NCBI RefSeq assembly: GCF_001042635.1 | Contig: NZ_AP012331.1 | Span: forward strand, 2,418,001 to 2,482,000 | DNA: 64,000 nt | Direction of reading: 5' to 3' | Origin: Bifidobacterium scardovii JCM 12489 = DSM 13734 | GTDB taxonomy: Bacteria; Actinomycetota; Actinomycetes; Actinomycetales; Bifidobacteriaceae | Shown: piece after piece, positions 8,522 through 16,901 of the stretch | Layout of the letters: every line of letters starts with the position of its first letter | Position numbering within the stretch: the first letter of the stretch is position 1 | Made by a program: the position numbers and the translations under genes | The notes under the pieces: model-generated | Told to the model about the DNA's origin: nothing | Seen by the model: only the letters and a program-made list of their open reading frames with translations | Databases searched by the model: none

Positions 8522-8561
8522 GAGGGTGCGGCCCGTTGCAATCGCAGCGGGTCGCATCCTC
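8522..8561. terminator. hairpin terminator shared by tRNA-Arg and the convergent GNAT gene
   Basis: Arms GAGGGTGCGGCCCGTTG (8522-8538) and CAGCGGGTCGCATCCTC (8545-8561) pair over 17 positions with two G-T type exceptions around a 6-nt loop. It begins 5 nt after the tRNA and lies 30 nt beyond the stop of the convergent acetyltransferase. No strong T-run follows on either strand. Confidence 0.7.
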
Positions 8562-8590
8562 TGCCACAAGCATGGTGATATACAACGCGG

Positions 8591-9007
8591 CTATACGTCA
8601 AAACGGCAATATGCCATGCAATCCAACTCATTGATCGGTTTGAGCCCGCATGCGACATAGAAGGCGCGCAATTCGGACGTGCCGTCAGCGATCAGTACCT
8701 TCTGACGCACCGAAGGGTATCGGTCAAACACCTCGGTCAGCAATCGCAGCCCGAGACCACGACGCTGATAATCACGCAGCAGCAGGATATCCTGCACGTA
8801 CAGGATCGTCTCACCATCGCCGACGACACGCGCCAAGCCAACCAAGGTATCGCCGTCCCACACGCTTATCACGCCGAGCGAGCCGTCAAGGGCGCGCATC
8901 AGCTTACCGGGATCGTTCGTATAGTTCGTCCATCCCGCGTCCTCATACAGCCGCAGCACCTGTGCGCTTGGCAAATCGGCATGCCCCTTGAATACAATTC
9001 CGGCCAT
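8591..9007 (-). CDS. GNAT-family N-acetyltransferase
   Basis: A compact 138-residue acetyl-CoA-dependent N-acetyltransferase. The acetyl-CoA loop is visible as LRDYQRRGLGLRLL (R-x-x-G-x-G type) near residues 78-91, preceded by the beta-4 strand ILYVQDILL and followed by VLIADGTSELRAFYVACGL, typical of the C-terminal half of the fold. ATG at 9007 is preferred over an ATG 18 codons upstream since AAAGGGG stands before it. The acceptor substrate is unknown. Transcribed alone toward the tRNA. Confidence 0.85.
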   Translation of the reverse strand: MAGIVFKGHADLPSAQVLRLYEDAGWTNYTNDPGKLMRALDGSLGVISVWDGDTLVGLARVVGDGETILYVQDILLLRDYQRRGLGLRLLTEVFDRYPSVRQKVLIADGTSELRAFYVACGLKPINELDCMAYCRFDV

Positions 9008-9206
9008 ATCCGGGCCCCTTTGCCGCAGTGTTTCTGCATCCGATGATATCAAGGACCACACCCAGCAACATCTTCATACGCCCCGGAATCGAGAACTGCC
9101 GTCCTATTACACGGAATACCTTTGCTATGGTGTTGGCAGCACACGTTCCGGCCGAACACGGCCGGAACCCACCTACGCGCAGACGCACTGACGCAAAGGA
9201 GCGACC

Positions 9207-9938
9207 ATGGACGAACATGCAGCCGCACGACCGGCGAACCCGCTGATCGGCATCACCCCGCTGGTGGATATCGAACGGGAGAGCTACTGGATGCTGCCCG
9301 GCTACATGCAGGCCGTCTCGGCGGCCGGGGGCACGCCGGTCATGCTGCCGCTGACCGATGACGCCGGTACGCTGGAGCAGCTGACCGATCTGTGCGATGG
9401 GATGCTGTTCTCCGGCGGCCATGACGTGTCGCCGGCGCTGTACGGCGCCCGCCCGATACCGCAATGCGGCACGGTCAGTCCCGAGCGCGACGCGATGGAA
9501 TCGAAGCTGCTGCAGCTGGCGCTGGAGCGCGACAAACCGGTGCTCGGCGTGTGCCGAGGCCTCCAGTTCATGAACGCGGCGCTTGGCGGCACGCTGTATC
9601 AGGACCTGCCAACCGAACGTCCCGGCGCCATCGACCATGACATGCAGCCGCCGTACGACCGGCCCCAGCACCGGGTGTCCGTCATCGACGGCACTCCCCT
9701 GCATGCCTTGCTCGGCGCGGATTCGCTGGGCGTCAACAGCCGCCATCATCAGGCGATCAACCGGCTGGCCAGCGCGCTGCAGCCGATGGCGATCAGCGAG
9801 GATGGTCTGGTCGAAGCCGCATGGATGCCGGGCAAGCGTTTCGTCTGGGGCGTCCAGTGGCATCCCGAGCACGCGTGGCGCACCGACGCCCCATGCCGGG
9901 CGATCGTGGGAGCCCTGATCCGCGCGTCCCGGCACTGA
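9207..9938 (+). CDS. gamma-glutamyl-gamma-aminobutyrate hydrolase-like class I glutamine amidotransferase (peptidase C26)
   Basis: A 243-residue protein of the PuuD-like family, hydrolysing gamma-glutamyl amide bonds with a Cys-His-Glu triad. The nucleophile is C116 in LGVCRGLQ, and H219 and E221 lie in QWHPEH. LFSGGHDVSPALYG near residue 67 is the family's GG-D-P motif. The ATG follows AAAGGAG with 5 bases between. No polyamine-pathway partners (glutamylputrescine synthetase or oxidase) lie nearby, so the substrate is uncertain; a general gamma-glutamyl peptide hydrolase is as likely. It stands alone, followed by 480 bp without a gene. Confidence 0.88.
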   Translation: MDEHAAARPANPLIGITPLVDIERESYWMLPGYMQAVSAAGGTPVMLPLTDDAGTLEQLTDLCDGMLFSGGHDVSPALYGARPIPQCGTVSPERDAMESKLLQLALERDKPVLGVCRGLQFMNAALGGTLYQDLPTERPGAIDHDMQPPYDRPQHRVSVIDGTPLHALLGADSLGVNSRHHQAINRLASALQPMAISEDGLVEAAWMPGKRFVWGVQWHPEHAWRTDAPCRAIVGALIRASRH

Positions 9939-10081
9939 CCGGCGGAAGCGCCTCACCCATGGCGCAACGCCCGCCCCACCCATCGCCGCCTGTCGCCACG
10001 GTGCCGCGTGAAACGGACTCGATGCCGGATGCCTCATCACACGTCCATCCAATATCCTGTGCCATTGATGCGCTGATTATG

Positions 10082-10220
10082 TCTGGCTCCCCTCTTGGAG
10101 GGGAGCTGTCGGCGTAGCCGACTGAGGGGAGCACATGCGAATCGGATTGATTCAGGCGTTCGCGGAAATGCTCCCCTCAGACCGCTTCGCGGCCAGCTCC
10201 CCTTCAAGAGGGGAGCCAGA
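10082..10220. repeat. compound palindromic element, copy 2 (139 bp, most intact)
   Basis: Twelve-base perfect terminal inverted repeats (TCTGGCTCCCCT / AGGGGAGCCAGA) bound the element. Inside are hairpin A (GCTCCCCTC...GAGGGGAGC), hairpin B (GTCGGCGTAGCCGAC), the long arm CTGAGGGGAGCA with its complement near 10169-10180, then the mirror hairpins. It is the clearest copy of the family in this window and lies in the 480-bp gap between two plus-strand genes. It has no coding capacity. Confidence 0.85.
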
Positions 10221-10319
10221 ATTGCCAAACGAATTAACGACGCGGGATACTCACTGCCGGACACATGATCCCGACCGAAGGCCGAATGCGCTAGTGTTGC
10301 TTGCAAGGTAACGACGGAT

Positions 10320-10359
10320 CATCGGTGCCACCCGTCGGCAGGAACGGGTGGCACCGATG
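10320..10359 (+). other. perfect 16-bp hairpin upstream of the DUF4391 gene
   Basis: Arms CATCGGTGCCACCCGT (10320-10335) and its exact complement (10344-10359) enclose an 8-nt loop, 60 bp before the next start codon. It is not followed by a T-run, so it is a weak candidate for a terminator of the distant upstream gene (380 bp away). It may lie in the leader of the downstream gene or be a protein-binding palindrome. Confidence 0.6.
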
Positions 10360-10419
10360 GCCCGACAACATCCGGCACGATCCGAAGCGATCCGAACGAG
10401 CCGGGAAAGAAGGCCGACG

Positions 10420-11139
10420 ATGACTGTCTCGCACTGCGGTTCCGTATCCGCGCTCTCGCTGGGTCTGCCGGCGTCCACGGCGATCCCCGAGCAGAAGGGT
10501 CCGCTGCCCAAGGCGCTGTTCGTGGCCAAGGCGCCGGTGTCGGCCAAGCTCAAGCAACGTCTGGTCAACGACATCGCCTCGATCACGATGCTGGCGCTGG
10601 CCCGCCCCGCGAACACCGGATTGGAGGCCGGCACGCGCGTGCCCGAAGTGCTGGTCATCGGGCTGCGGCTGACGCCGAAGGCCACCGACGTGCCGGTCGA
10701 AGTGATCGATCTGATCGCCGGTCAGCGCAAGTCGGGCATCGTGTTCGTCTGCGTGCGCGAGACGCCGTTCGAGGGCAGCACGCGGGAGGAATGCGCCTTT
10801 GCGGTACGGCGGGCGCTGCCCGGGCGCGCCGGTCATACGCCGGTGCATCAGGTGTATGCGAGCGCATGGCGGCCGGCGGGAGAGGCGCAATTGGAGTTGT
10901 CCGGAGCCTCGATCGACGACCTGTGGGCGTCCATGTGCTCGCAGACGATCCTGGGCACCACCGATCACGCCGATCTCGACGCGCGGCTGATTCGCCATGG
11001 GCAGATCGCCCGATTGCAGGCGGAGGTCGACAAGCTCACCCGCGACCATCAGCGCGCGAAGAATCCCGCGCAGCGCAACGAGATCTACGCCAAGCTGCAC
11101 AAGGCGAAGACGCAGCTGGCCGCATTGCGCGCCGAGTGA
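10420..11139 (+). CDS. DUF4391 domain-containing protein
   Basis: A 239-residue protein resembling the DUF4391 family. An N-terminal segment LPKALFVAKAPVSAKLKQRLVNDIA precedes a hydrophobic strand VPEVLVIGLRL. The middle holds IVFVCVRE and the Q-V-Y-A-S-A-W strand. The C-terminus (about residues 190-239) is a charged coiled-coil (IARLQAEVDKL, AQRNEIYAKLHKAK). ATG at 10420 is used because AAAGAAGG stands upstream. DUF4391 genes are often seen beside helicases and methylases in defence-type loci (general knowledge), but here no such partner is present. Function unknown; family assignment is from pattern recognition only. Confidence 0.55.
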   Translation: MTVSHCGSVSALSLGLPASTAIPEQKGPLPKALFVAKAPVSAKLKQRLVNDIASITMLALARPANTGLEAGTRVPEVLVIGLRLTPKATDVPVEVIDLIAGQRKSGIVFVCVRETPFEGSTREECAFAVRRALPGRAGHTPVHQVYASAWRPAGEAQLELSGASIDDLWASMCSQTILGTTDHADLDARLIRHGQIARLQAEVDKLTRDHQRAKNPAQRNEIYAKLHKAKTQLAALRAE

Positions 11140-11202
11140 CCGGGTCCGGCTCGCGCCGCCCGGCGATCGTTGCGGGGCGGCCGCCGCGGAAACGTCCATC
11201 CC

Positions 11203-11266
11203 GTGACAATCGTCACACCACATCCATGGAATCCTCTACCCGCATAAGCATCCGTCTGACTAGGAT
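11203..11266 (+). promoter_or_regulatory. putative zwf promoter/operator region
   Basis: A palindrome GTGAC-AATC-GTCAC (11203-11216) lies about 60 bp before zwf, and TAGGAT (11261-11266), a plausible -10 hexamer, ends only 8 bases before the zwf ATG. If used, transcription would start at or within a few bases of the start codon, consistent with the absence of a Shine-Dalgarno sequence. No good -35 hexamer is seen. Confidence 0.35.
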
Positions 11267-11274
11267 AGATAGAT

Positions 11275-12852
11275 ATGAGTGATTCCATAACACCCGTCTC
11301 CGGCTCGGGCGGTCCTGTCGCGCCGGAACACTGGACCAATCCGCTGCGCGATCCGCGCGATCTGCGCCTGCCGCGCATCGCGGGGCCGTGCAGCATCGTG
11401 ATCTTCGGCGTGACCGGCGATCTGTCGCGCAAGAAACTGCTTCCCGCCATCTACGATCTGGCCAACCGCGGCCTGCTGCCGCCGAGCTTCGGGCTGACCG
11501 GCTTCGCCCGCCGCGACTGGACCGAGGATCATTTCAAGGATTTCGTGCGCGAGAACGTCATCGCGCACTGCCGCACGCCGTTCAAGGAATCGACGTGGAC
11601 GCAGCTGGCCGCCGGCATCCGCTTCGTGCAGGGCACCTTCGACGATCCGAAGGCCTTCGAGCGCCTGTCGAACACCGTGGCCGAGCTGGACCGCGACCGT
11701 GGCACGCGCGGCAACCACGCGTTCTACATGTCGGTGCCGCCGCGCGCGTTCCCGGTGGTGTCCCGCCAGCTCGCCGACTGCGGTCTGTCCTGCTCCTCCG
11801 AAGGCGCGTGGCGCCGCGTGATCATCGAAAAGCCGTTCGGCCATGATCTTCAAAGCGCCAAGGAGCTCGACCGCGTGGTCTCCGAGGTCTTCGACCCCTC
11901 GAGCGTGTTCCGCATCGACCATTACCTCGGCAAGGAAACCGTGCAGAACATGCTGGCGCTGCGCTTCGCGAACGCCATGTACGAGCCGATCTGGAACGCC
12001 AACTACGTTGACCACGTGCAGATCACCATGGCCGAGGACATCGGCGTGGCCGGCCGAGCCGGGTACTACGACGGCATCGGCGCGGCCCGCGACGTGATCC
12101 AGAACCACCTGCTGCAGCTGCTCGCGCTGACCGCCATGGAGGAGCCGGTGTCGTTCGCGGCGTCCGACCTGACCGCGGAAAAGACGAAGATCCTGTCCGC
12201 GGTGCGCCTGCCGAAGGATCTGGCCGCGCATACCGCGCGAGGCCAGTACGCCGCCGGCTGGCAGGGATCGCACGAGGTCGTCGGCTATCTGGACGAGAAG
12301 GGCATCAACCCGGCGTCCATCACCGAAACGTACGCGGCCATCCGCCTCGACATCGACACCCGGCGCTGGGCCGGCGTGCCGTTCTACCTGCGCTGCGGCA
12401 AGCGCTTGGGCAAGCGCGTCACCGAGATCGCGGTCGTGTTCAAGCGCGCGCCGCACCTGCCCTTCGAATCGACCGCCACCCGCGAGCTCGGCAAGAACGC
12501 GATCGTGATCCGCGTGCAGCCCGACGAGGGCGTGACCATGCGCTTCGGCGCGAAAGTACCGGGCGGCACCTCGATGGAGGTGCGCGACGTGTCGATGGAC
12601 TTCAGCTACGGCCGTTCGTTCACCGAATCCTCGCCGGAGGCCTACGAACGCCTGATCCTCGACGTGCTGCTCGGCGATCCGCCGCTGTTCCCGACTACCC
12701 GCGAGGTGGAGCTGAGCTGGGAGATCCTCGACCCGATCGAGGAGTTCTGGTCGACGCTCGGCCAGCCGCAGCCGTACCGTTCCGGCACGTGGGGCCCCGA
12801 GGAAGCCGACGAGATGCTGGCCCGCGACGGCCGCCAATGGAGGATGCCATGA
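11275..12852 (+). CDS. zwf: glucose-6-phosphate 1-dehydrogenase
   Basis: A 525-residue enzyme that oxidises glucose-6-phosphate to 6-phosphogluconolactone with NADP. The nucleotide-binding GVTGDLSRKKLLPA sits near residue 45, the active-site signature RIDHYLGKE near residue 217, and YLRCGKRL later. About 40 extra N-terminal residues precede the Rossmann fold. No Shine-Dalgarno precedes the ATG, so a leaderless or near-leaderless transcript is possible. opcA starts inside the zwf stop codon (ATGA overlap), so they are translationally coupled, and pgl follows. In bifidobacteria the main sugar route is the fructose-6-phosphate shunt, so this branch probably serves NADPH and pentose supply (inference). 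Confidence 0.97.
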   Translation: MSDSITPVSGSGGPVAPEHWTNPLRDPRDLRLPRIAGPCSIVIFGVTGDLSRKKLLPAIYDLANRGLLPPSFGLTGFARRDWTEDHFKDFVRENVIAHCRTPFKESTWTQLAAGIRFVQGTFDDPKAFERLSNTVAELDRDRGTRGNHAFYMSVPPRAFPVVSRQLADCGLSCSSEGAWRRVIIEKPFGHDLQSAKELDRVVSEVFDPSSVFRIDHYLGKETVQNMLALRFANAMYEPIWNANYVDHVQITMAEDIGVAGRAGYYDGIGAARDVIQNHLLQLLALTAMEEPVSFAASDLTAEKTKILSAVRLPKDLAAHTARGQYAAGWQGSHEVVGYLDEKGINPASITETYAAIRLDIDTRRWAGVPFYLRCGKRLGKRVTEIAVVFKRAPHLPFESTATRELGKNAIVIRVQPDEGVTMRFGAKVPGGTSMEVRDVSMDFSYGRSFTESSPEAYERLILDVLLGDPPLFPTTREVELSWEILDPIEEFWSTLGQPQPYRSGTWGPEEADEMLARDGRQWRMP

Positions 12853-13826
12853 TCATCGATATGCCCAATACCCGCACCCGTGAGATTTCGCGCAAGATCG
12901 ACGAGCTGCACGAGGAGCGCGGCGAGTCGGCGACCGGCCGCGTGCTCACCCTGCTCATCTCCACGAACGAGGACGAGCTCGAGTACTCCCTGGAGCTGGC
13001 GAACGCGGCAAGCCGCGAGCACCCCTGCCGCGTGATCGCAATCAGCCCGAGCCGCAAGCCGGTCGATACGCCGGAGAAGGCCGAGCCGGCGGACGACGCC
13101 GACGACTTCGAGAACTCGAACCTCGACGCCCAGGTGCGCTTCGGCGCGGACGCCGGCGCGGGCGAGATCATCGTGCTGCATCCCCGCGGCGGGCTGGTGC
13201 ACCACCCTGATACGCTCGTGATCCCGCTGCTGGTGCCGGATGCGCCGGTCGTGGCCTGGTGGCCGACCGAAGCCCCGGCCAACCCGTCGAAGGATCTGCT
13301 CGGCGCGATGGCCCGCAGCCGCATCACCGACGCCCTACGCTCCTCGAACCCGTACCGCACGATGAGCGATCTGCGCCGCAACTGGTCGCCGAAGAACGTG
13401 GACATGTCCTGGACACGGCTGACGGTCTGGCGCGCGATGCTGGCGACGATGCTCGATCAGCCACCGTACCTGCCGATCAGCAACGCCCGGGTCACCGGCC
13501 CGAAGGACTTCCTGCCGATGGACCTGCTGGCGGCCTGGCTGCGGCTGAAGCTCAACGTGCCGGTCACTGTGGAGGACGTGCCGGGCGCCGAGGCCGTGAC
13601 CGGCGTGTACCTGACCCGCGCGGATGGGGTGCTGAGCCTGGAGCGGCCCAGCGCCGACGAGGGCATCGCCGTGATCAGCACGCCCGGCCAGTCGCCGCAG
13701 ACCATCAGCGTGCCGACCCGCACGCTGGAGGAATGCCTGAGCGAGGAACTGCGCCGGCTCGACCCCGATGAGGTCTACGCCGAGGTGATCACCCAGGGCT
13801 GGGACCTCATCCATCCCAACGACTGA
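12849..13826 (+). CDS. opcA: OpcA-type glucose-6-phosphate dehydrogenase assembly/activator protein
   Basis: A 325-residue OpcA-family protein. In cyanobacteria and actinobacteria OpcA binds glucose-6-phosphate dehydrogenase and supports its assembly or activity. The start ATG at 12849 overlaps the zwf stop by four bases, and GGAGGA stands just before it within zwf. Recognisable segments are IIVLHPRGGLVHHPDTLVIP, PVVAWWPTEAP, RSRITDAL and DMSWTRLTVWR, which are conserved in actinobacterial OpcA. An acidic stretch around residues 75-95 (EPADDADDFEN) is probably a loop. The coupling to zwf fits a stoichiometric partner. Confidence 0.92.
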   Translation: MIIDMPNTRTREISRKIDELHEERGESATGRVLTLLISTNEDELEYSLELANAASREHPCRVIAISPSRKPVDTPEKAEPADDADDFENSNLDAQVRFGADAGAGEIIVLHPRGGLVHHPDTLVIPLLVPDAPVVAWWPTEAPANPSKDLLGAMARSRITDALRSSNPYRTMSDLRRNWSPKNVDMSWTRLTVWRAMLATMLDQPPYLPISNARVTGPKDFLPMDLLAAWLRLKLNVPVTVEDVPGAEAVTGVYLTRADGVLSLERPSADEGIAVISTPGQSPQTISVPTRTLEECLSEELRRLDPDEVYAEVITQGWDLIHPND

Positions 13827-13947
13827 ACCGCACGCGGCGAGGCGTGACGCCGGCCCATCGAACCGGCCGCCGTCACGTCTCGCCGCGCATACATACGTGC
13901 GCACACGCACGACCCGCATACCGCGCCAGCCCGTCCAAGGAGTCATA

Positions 13948-14754
13948 GTGGCCACCCGATCAACCATCGTCTATCCGAATCCCGAACTGCTCGCGCAGGC
14001 CGTGGCCGCGCGCACGCTGCTCACCATCGGCGATCTGCTCGCCGAAGCGGGCCGCATGCGCGTCGATATCGCCGTGACCGGCGGCACCGACGGCAATCGC
14101 GTGTTCGCCGAGCTGAAGGCCAGCCCGCTGTCCGCCACGGTCGACTGGTCGCGCGTGCACATCTGGTGGGGCGACGAGCGTTTCGTCGCCGCCGACGACG
14201 ATGACCGCAACGCCAAGCAGGCGCGCCGAGCGCTGTTCGACGGCATGATCGCCGACGGCACGCTGCCCGCCGAAAACATCCACGAGATGCCGGCCGACAG
14301 CCGGTCCGCCGATCGGATCGCGTCCGACTCCCCCGAGCGGACCGACGAGGTGCTGGCCGAAGCCGCGGCGGCATACCAGCGCGAGCTGGTCGCCGCGCTG
14401 GGCGACGCCCCGACGCTGGACATCGCCATGTTCGGCATGGGGCCGGACGCGCATTTCGCATCCCTTTTCCCCGGCCTGCCGCAGGTGCTGATCGACGATC
14501 CGCATGTGCTGGTCGCCGGCGTGCGCGATTCGCCCAAGCCGCCGCCGCTGCGGCTGACGCTGACCGTGCCGATGATCGCGCGTTCGCGGCACACCTGGGT
14601 GTTCACGTCCGAGGCACGCAAGGCCAGGGCGGTGGCGAAGGCCTTCGCCGCGCCTCGCAATCCCCAGGCGCCGAGCTCCTTCGCCGACGGCGGGGAGCTG
14701 CTGTGGCTCATCGACGAGGGGGCGGCCGGCGAGCTGCCCGGTATGCGGCGCTGA
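13948..14754 (+). CDS. pgl: 6-phosphogluconolactonase
   Basis: A 268-residue DevB/SOL-type lactonase that hydrolyses 6-phosphogluconolactone. Motifs: VTGGTDGNRV near residue 40, HIWWGDERFV near residue 70 and GMGPDAHFASLFPG near residue 167. The last differs slightly from the common GMGPDGHTASLFP. GTG at 13948 is the likely start since AAGGAG stands 5 bases upstream and it lies immediately before the conserved region. An insertion rich in Asp/Ser (about residues 112-135) is longer than usual. It is third in zwf-opcA-pgl after 121 bp, and a strong terminator follows. Confidence 0.93.
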   Translation: MATRSTIVYPNPELLAQAVAARTLLTIGDLLAEAGRMRVDIAVTGGTDGNRVFAELKASPLSATVDWSRVHIWWGDERFVAADDDDRNAKQARRALFDGMIADGTLPAENIHEMPADSRSADRIASDSPERTDEVLAEAAAAYQRELVAALGDAPTLDIAMFGMGPDAHFASLFPGLPQVLIDDPHVLVAGVRDSPKPPPLRLTLTVPMIARSRHTWVFTSEARKARAVAKAFAAPRNPQAPSSFADGGELLWLIDEGAAGELPGMRR

Positions 14755-14810
14755 GCACGGATCGGATCGTCGCCGATGATGCCTCGGCGACGGCCGCCAT
14801 GACCGTATGG

Positions 14811-14850
14811 AACGCCCCCGGCGGATCGTCCTTCCGCCGGGGGCGTTTTC
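14811..14850 (+). terminator. intrinsic terminator of zwf-opcA-pgl
   Basis: Perfect 15-bp arms AACGCCCCCGGCGGA (14811-14825) and TCCGCCGGGGGCGTT (14833-14847) enclose a 7-nt loop and run into TTTTC. It lies 57 bp after the pgl stop and about 50 bp before the end of the convergent membrane gene. Confidence 0.9.
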
Positions 14851-14897
14851 CGTATGCCCCTATGTTTTCCGCATGTTCCCGGATGGAGCCGTGACGG

Positions 14898-16763
14898 CTA
14901 TGCCGTCTCGCTGGAATCCGATCCCTTGTAATCGGTGATGCCGGCGCCGGTATTGGGCACCGCCGCGGAATAGATGTTGTCGCCGACGTACGCCACCAAC
15001 AGCACGATGGCCACGGCGGCCATGATGCGCCGGTTCGCCCGGGCCAGCAGATTGTCCAGCGCCGGGGCCAGCAGATTGTCCAGCGCCGGGGCCAGCAGAT
15101 AGACGATGGCCAGACCGCCCAGTCCGAAGGTCAGCAGCCCTTCGGCGCAGATGCGTCCGTTGAGGTTCAGGAAATAGCCGCTGTAGTCCCACCAGCGCTG
15201 CCCGTCGTGGGTGACCTCCAGATACCACGAGGAGCAGTATTCGAGTATCCCGCACAGCACCACCGTACCGGCGAACAGCAGCGCCGGCCTGTTGCGCAGC
15301 TTGTTGAGCAGGACCAGGACGATGATGCCGCCGGTGCCGTAGATCGGCAGCCACGGGCCGTGCAATGTCCCGCGATTGACGAACATGCCCTCCGTGATCA
15401 GCGCGAGCATCACCTCCCACAGCCAGCCGACGATGCAGAAGATGAAGAACATCATCACCAGATTGAGCACCGTGTAGCTGCGCTGCGGGTTGAGGTCCGT
15501 GCGCTTGGCCAGTCTGAACTCCATCCTCGCGGGGGCGAGGCGGCCCGGATAGGTCAGGCCGCACAGGATGTCCTCGGCCTTGGCCGCATTGTCCAGATCG
15601 GCCTCATGCTGCTGCCAGGCATCCACGCCGTCGTTCCGCCGCAGCGTGACGCCGAACCAATCGGACAGCCAGCCGACGAACCCCGTCGGGCGCGCCACGG
15701 CGGCGGCGCCGGCATGCGCCGCGGCGACGACGCCAGCCACGTCGGCATAGGCGCCATGCACCCGCTCGACTGCCGGCTTCGCGTACAGGGCCTCATCGCA
15801 CAGCCACTGCGTTCCCTCCATATTCACCGATTTGGCCATCGTGCGGAGCCGCACATAGTATTCGGCGAAGAACGCCGCGTTGTATCCGTTGGAATAGAGG
15901 ATGCCGACCAGGCCGAAGGTGACGCCGGACAGCAGGTACCAGCCGATGAAGCTCAGCTGCGCCACAAAGTACTCCCACTTGTGGCCCCTCATCATGCGGC
16001 GGGAGAGGCTGATCGCCTCGTTGGCGCCGATGTTCGGGTTCTCCGCCACGATATACGGCACCAGGGCATACGAATAGATCTTGACGATGCCGCCGACCAC
16101 CGTGCACCACCACAGCATCAGGTACACGTTGCTCACCAGCATCACCCACGCCATGCGCGCCCATCGGCCGGTCTGCAACGGGTACAGGAACCGGCGCAGC
16201 GGCACCTTCTCGTAGACGCGCGACTCCAGCATGACGCGCCGCAGCACCACGCGGAACGCCTGCACCACGAACAAACCGACGAGGACCGAACCGGCCAGGG
16301 CAACGATGAGCAACAGCGAGACGGCCAGGCTCTTGGAGCGGATCACGGACGCCGTCGCATCCGTGACGGACAGGATGAACGACCCCGAGGTGAAGGAGTT
16401 GATCAGCGCGGAGAACACGCCGCGCGTGCGCCCGAGCATGGCGATCGTATCCTGGCCGGCGATCGCGCGCTCGTTGGCGCCGACCTGGTCGCGCGCCCCG
16501 CTCTCGTCGCCGGAGGCCATCCGCAACAGCAGATCCACGGGGCCGATACCGGTGACGTACAAGCCTTGGGGCGCATCGGGCACGTCCACGGCCTGCGAGG
16601 CGGAGGCCGATGCGTCGGACGGTTCCACGGTGGAGTTAACCGCGACCAGCGACGAGCCGTAATCCGCGCTGAGGAACGCGGCAAACAGACATGCCACGAC
16701 GATCGGCCAATAATGGGTCTTCAATGTCCGTCGGGCGGCCGCTTTCAACGCGCGTCTCTCCAT
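14898..16763 (-). CDS. polytopic membrane protein: DUF975-like N-terminal half fused to CmpB-type (ABC transporter permease-like) domain
   Basis: A 621-residue protein. Residues about 1-40 hold a basic start and the first membrane segment. A long polar region (about 45-125) follows, then a DUF975-like multi-pass block (about 140-305) with SLSRRMMRGHKWEYFVAQLSF and SNGYNAAFFAEYYV. A soluble linker (about 310-425) precedes a second membrane block (about 428-550) with the CmpB signatures GWLWEVML, NRGTLHGPWLPIYG, LEYCSSWYLE and WWDYSGYF. A final membrane helix lies near residues 585-605. ATG at 16763 is chosen because GGGGAGC stands before it; the frame is open further upstream through repeats. 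CmpB-type domains are called permeases but have no experimentally known substrate that I can name. The gene stands alone. Confidence 0.75.
   Translation of the reverse strand: MERRALKAAARRTLKTHYWPIVVACLFAAFLSADYGSSLVAVNSTVEPSDASASASQAVDVPDAPQGLYVTGIGPVDLLLRMASGDESGARDQVGANERAIAGQDTIAMLGRTRGVFSALINSFTSGSFILSVTDATASVIRSKSLAVSLLLIVALAGSVLVGLFVVQAFRVVLRRVMLESRVYEKVPLRRFLYPLQTGRWARMAWVMLVSNVYLMLWWCTVVGGIVKIYSYALVPYIVAENPNIGANEAISLSRRMMRGHKWEYFVAQLSFIGWYLLSGVTFGLVGILYSNGYNAAFFAEYYVRLRTMAKSVNMEGTQWLCDEALYAKPAVERVHGAYADVAGVVAAAHAGAAAVARPTGFVGWLSDWFGVTLRRNDGVDAWQQHEADLDNAAKAEDILCGLTYPGRLAPARMEFRLAKRTDLNPQRSYTVLNLVMMFFIFCIVGWLWEVMLALITEGMFVNRGTLHGPWLPIYGTGGIIVLVLLNKLRNRPALLFAGTVVLCGILEYCSSWYLEVTHDGQRWWDYSGYFLNLNGRICAEGLLTFGLGGLAIVYLLAPALDNLLAPALDNLLARANRRIMAAVAIVLLVAYVGDNIYSAAVPNTGAGITDYKGSDSSETA
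15042..15100. repeat. 24-bp in-frame tandem duplication in the membrane-protein gene
   Basis: Two exact 24-bp units (15042-15065 and 15066-15089) and about half of a third encode the repeated peptide LLAPALDN between the CmpB block and the last membrane helix. Exact identity at DNA level points to recent slippage; copy number may vary between strains. Confidence 0.85.
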
Positions 16764-16901
16764 GGTTGCTCCCCCCGCATAATGATGCCTGTGCAATAGC
16801 TTAGCGGGGAACGGGGCGGCGCGGGGCCTTATCGCGGGATTCATGGAAGGGAATGGGGACACGCGGGGCGGGACCGGCGGGGGCCGTGCCCCTGTTGCGC
16901 C

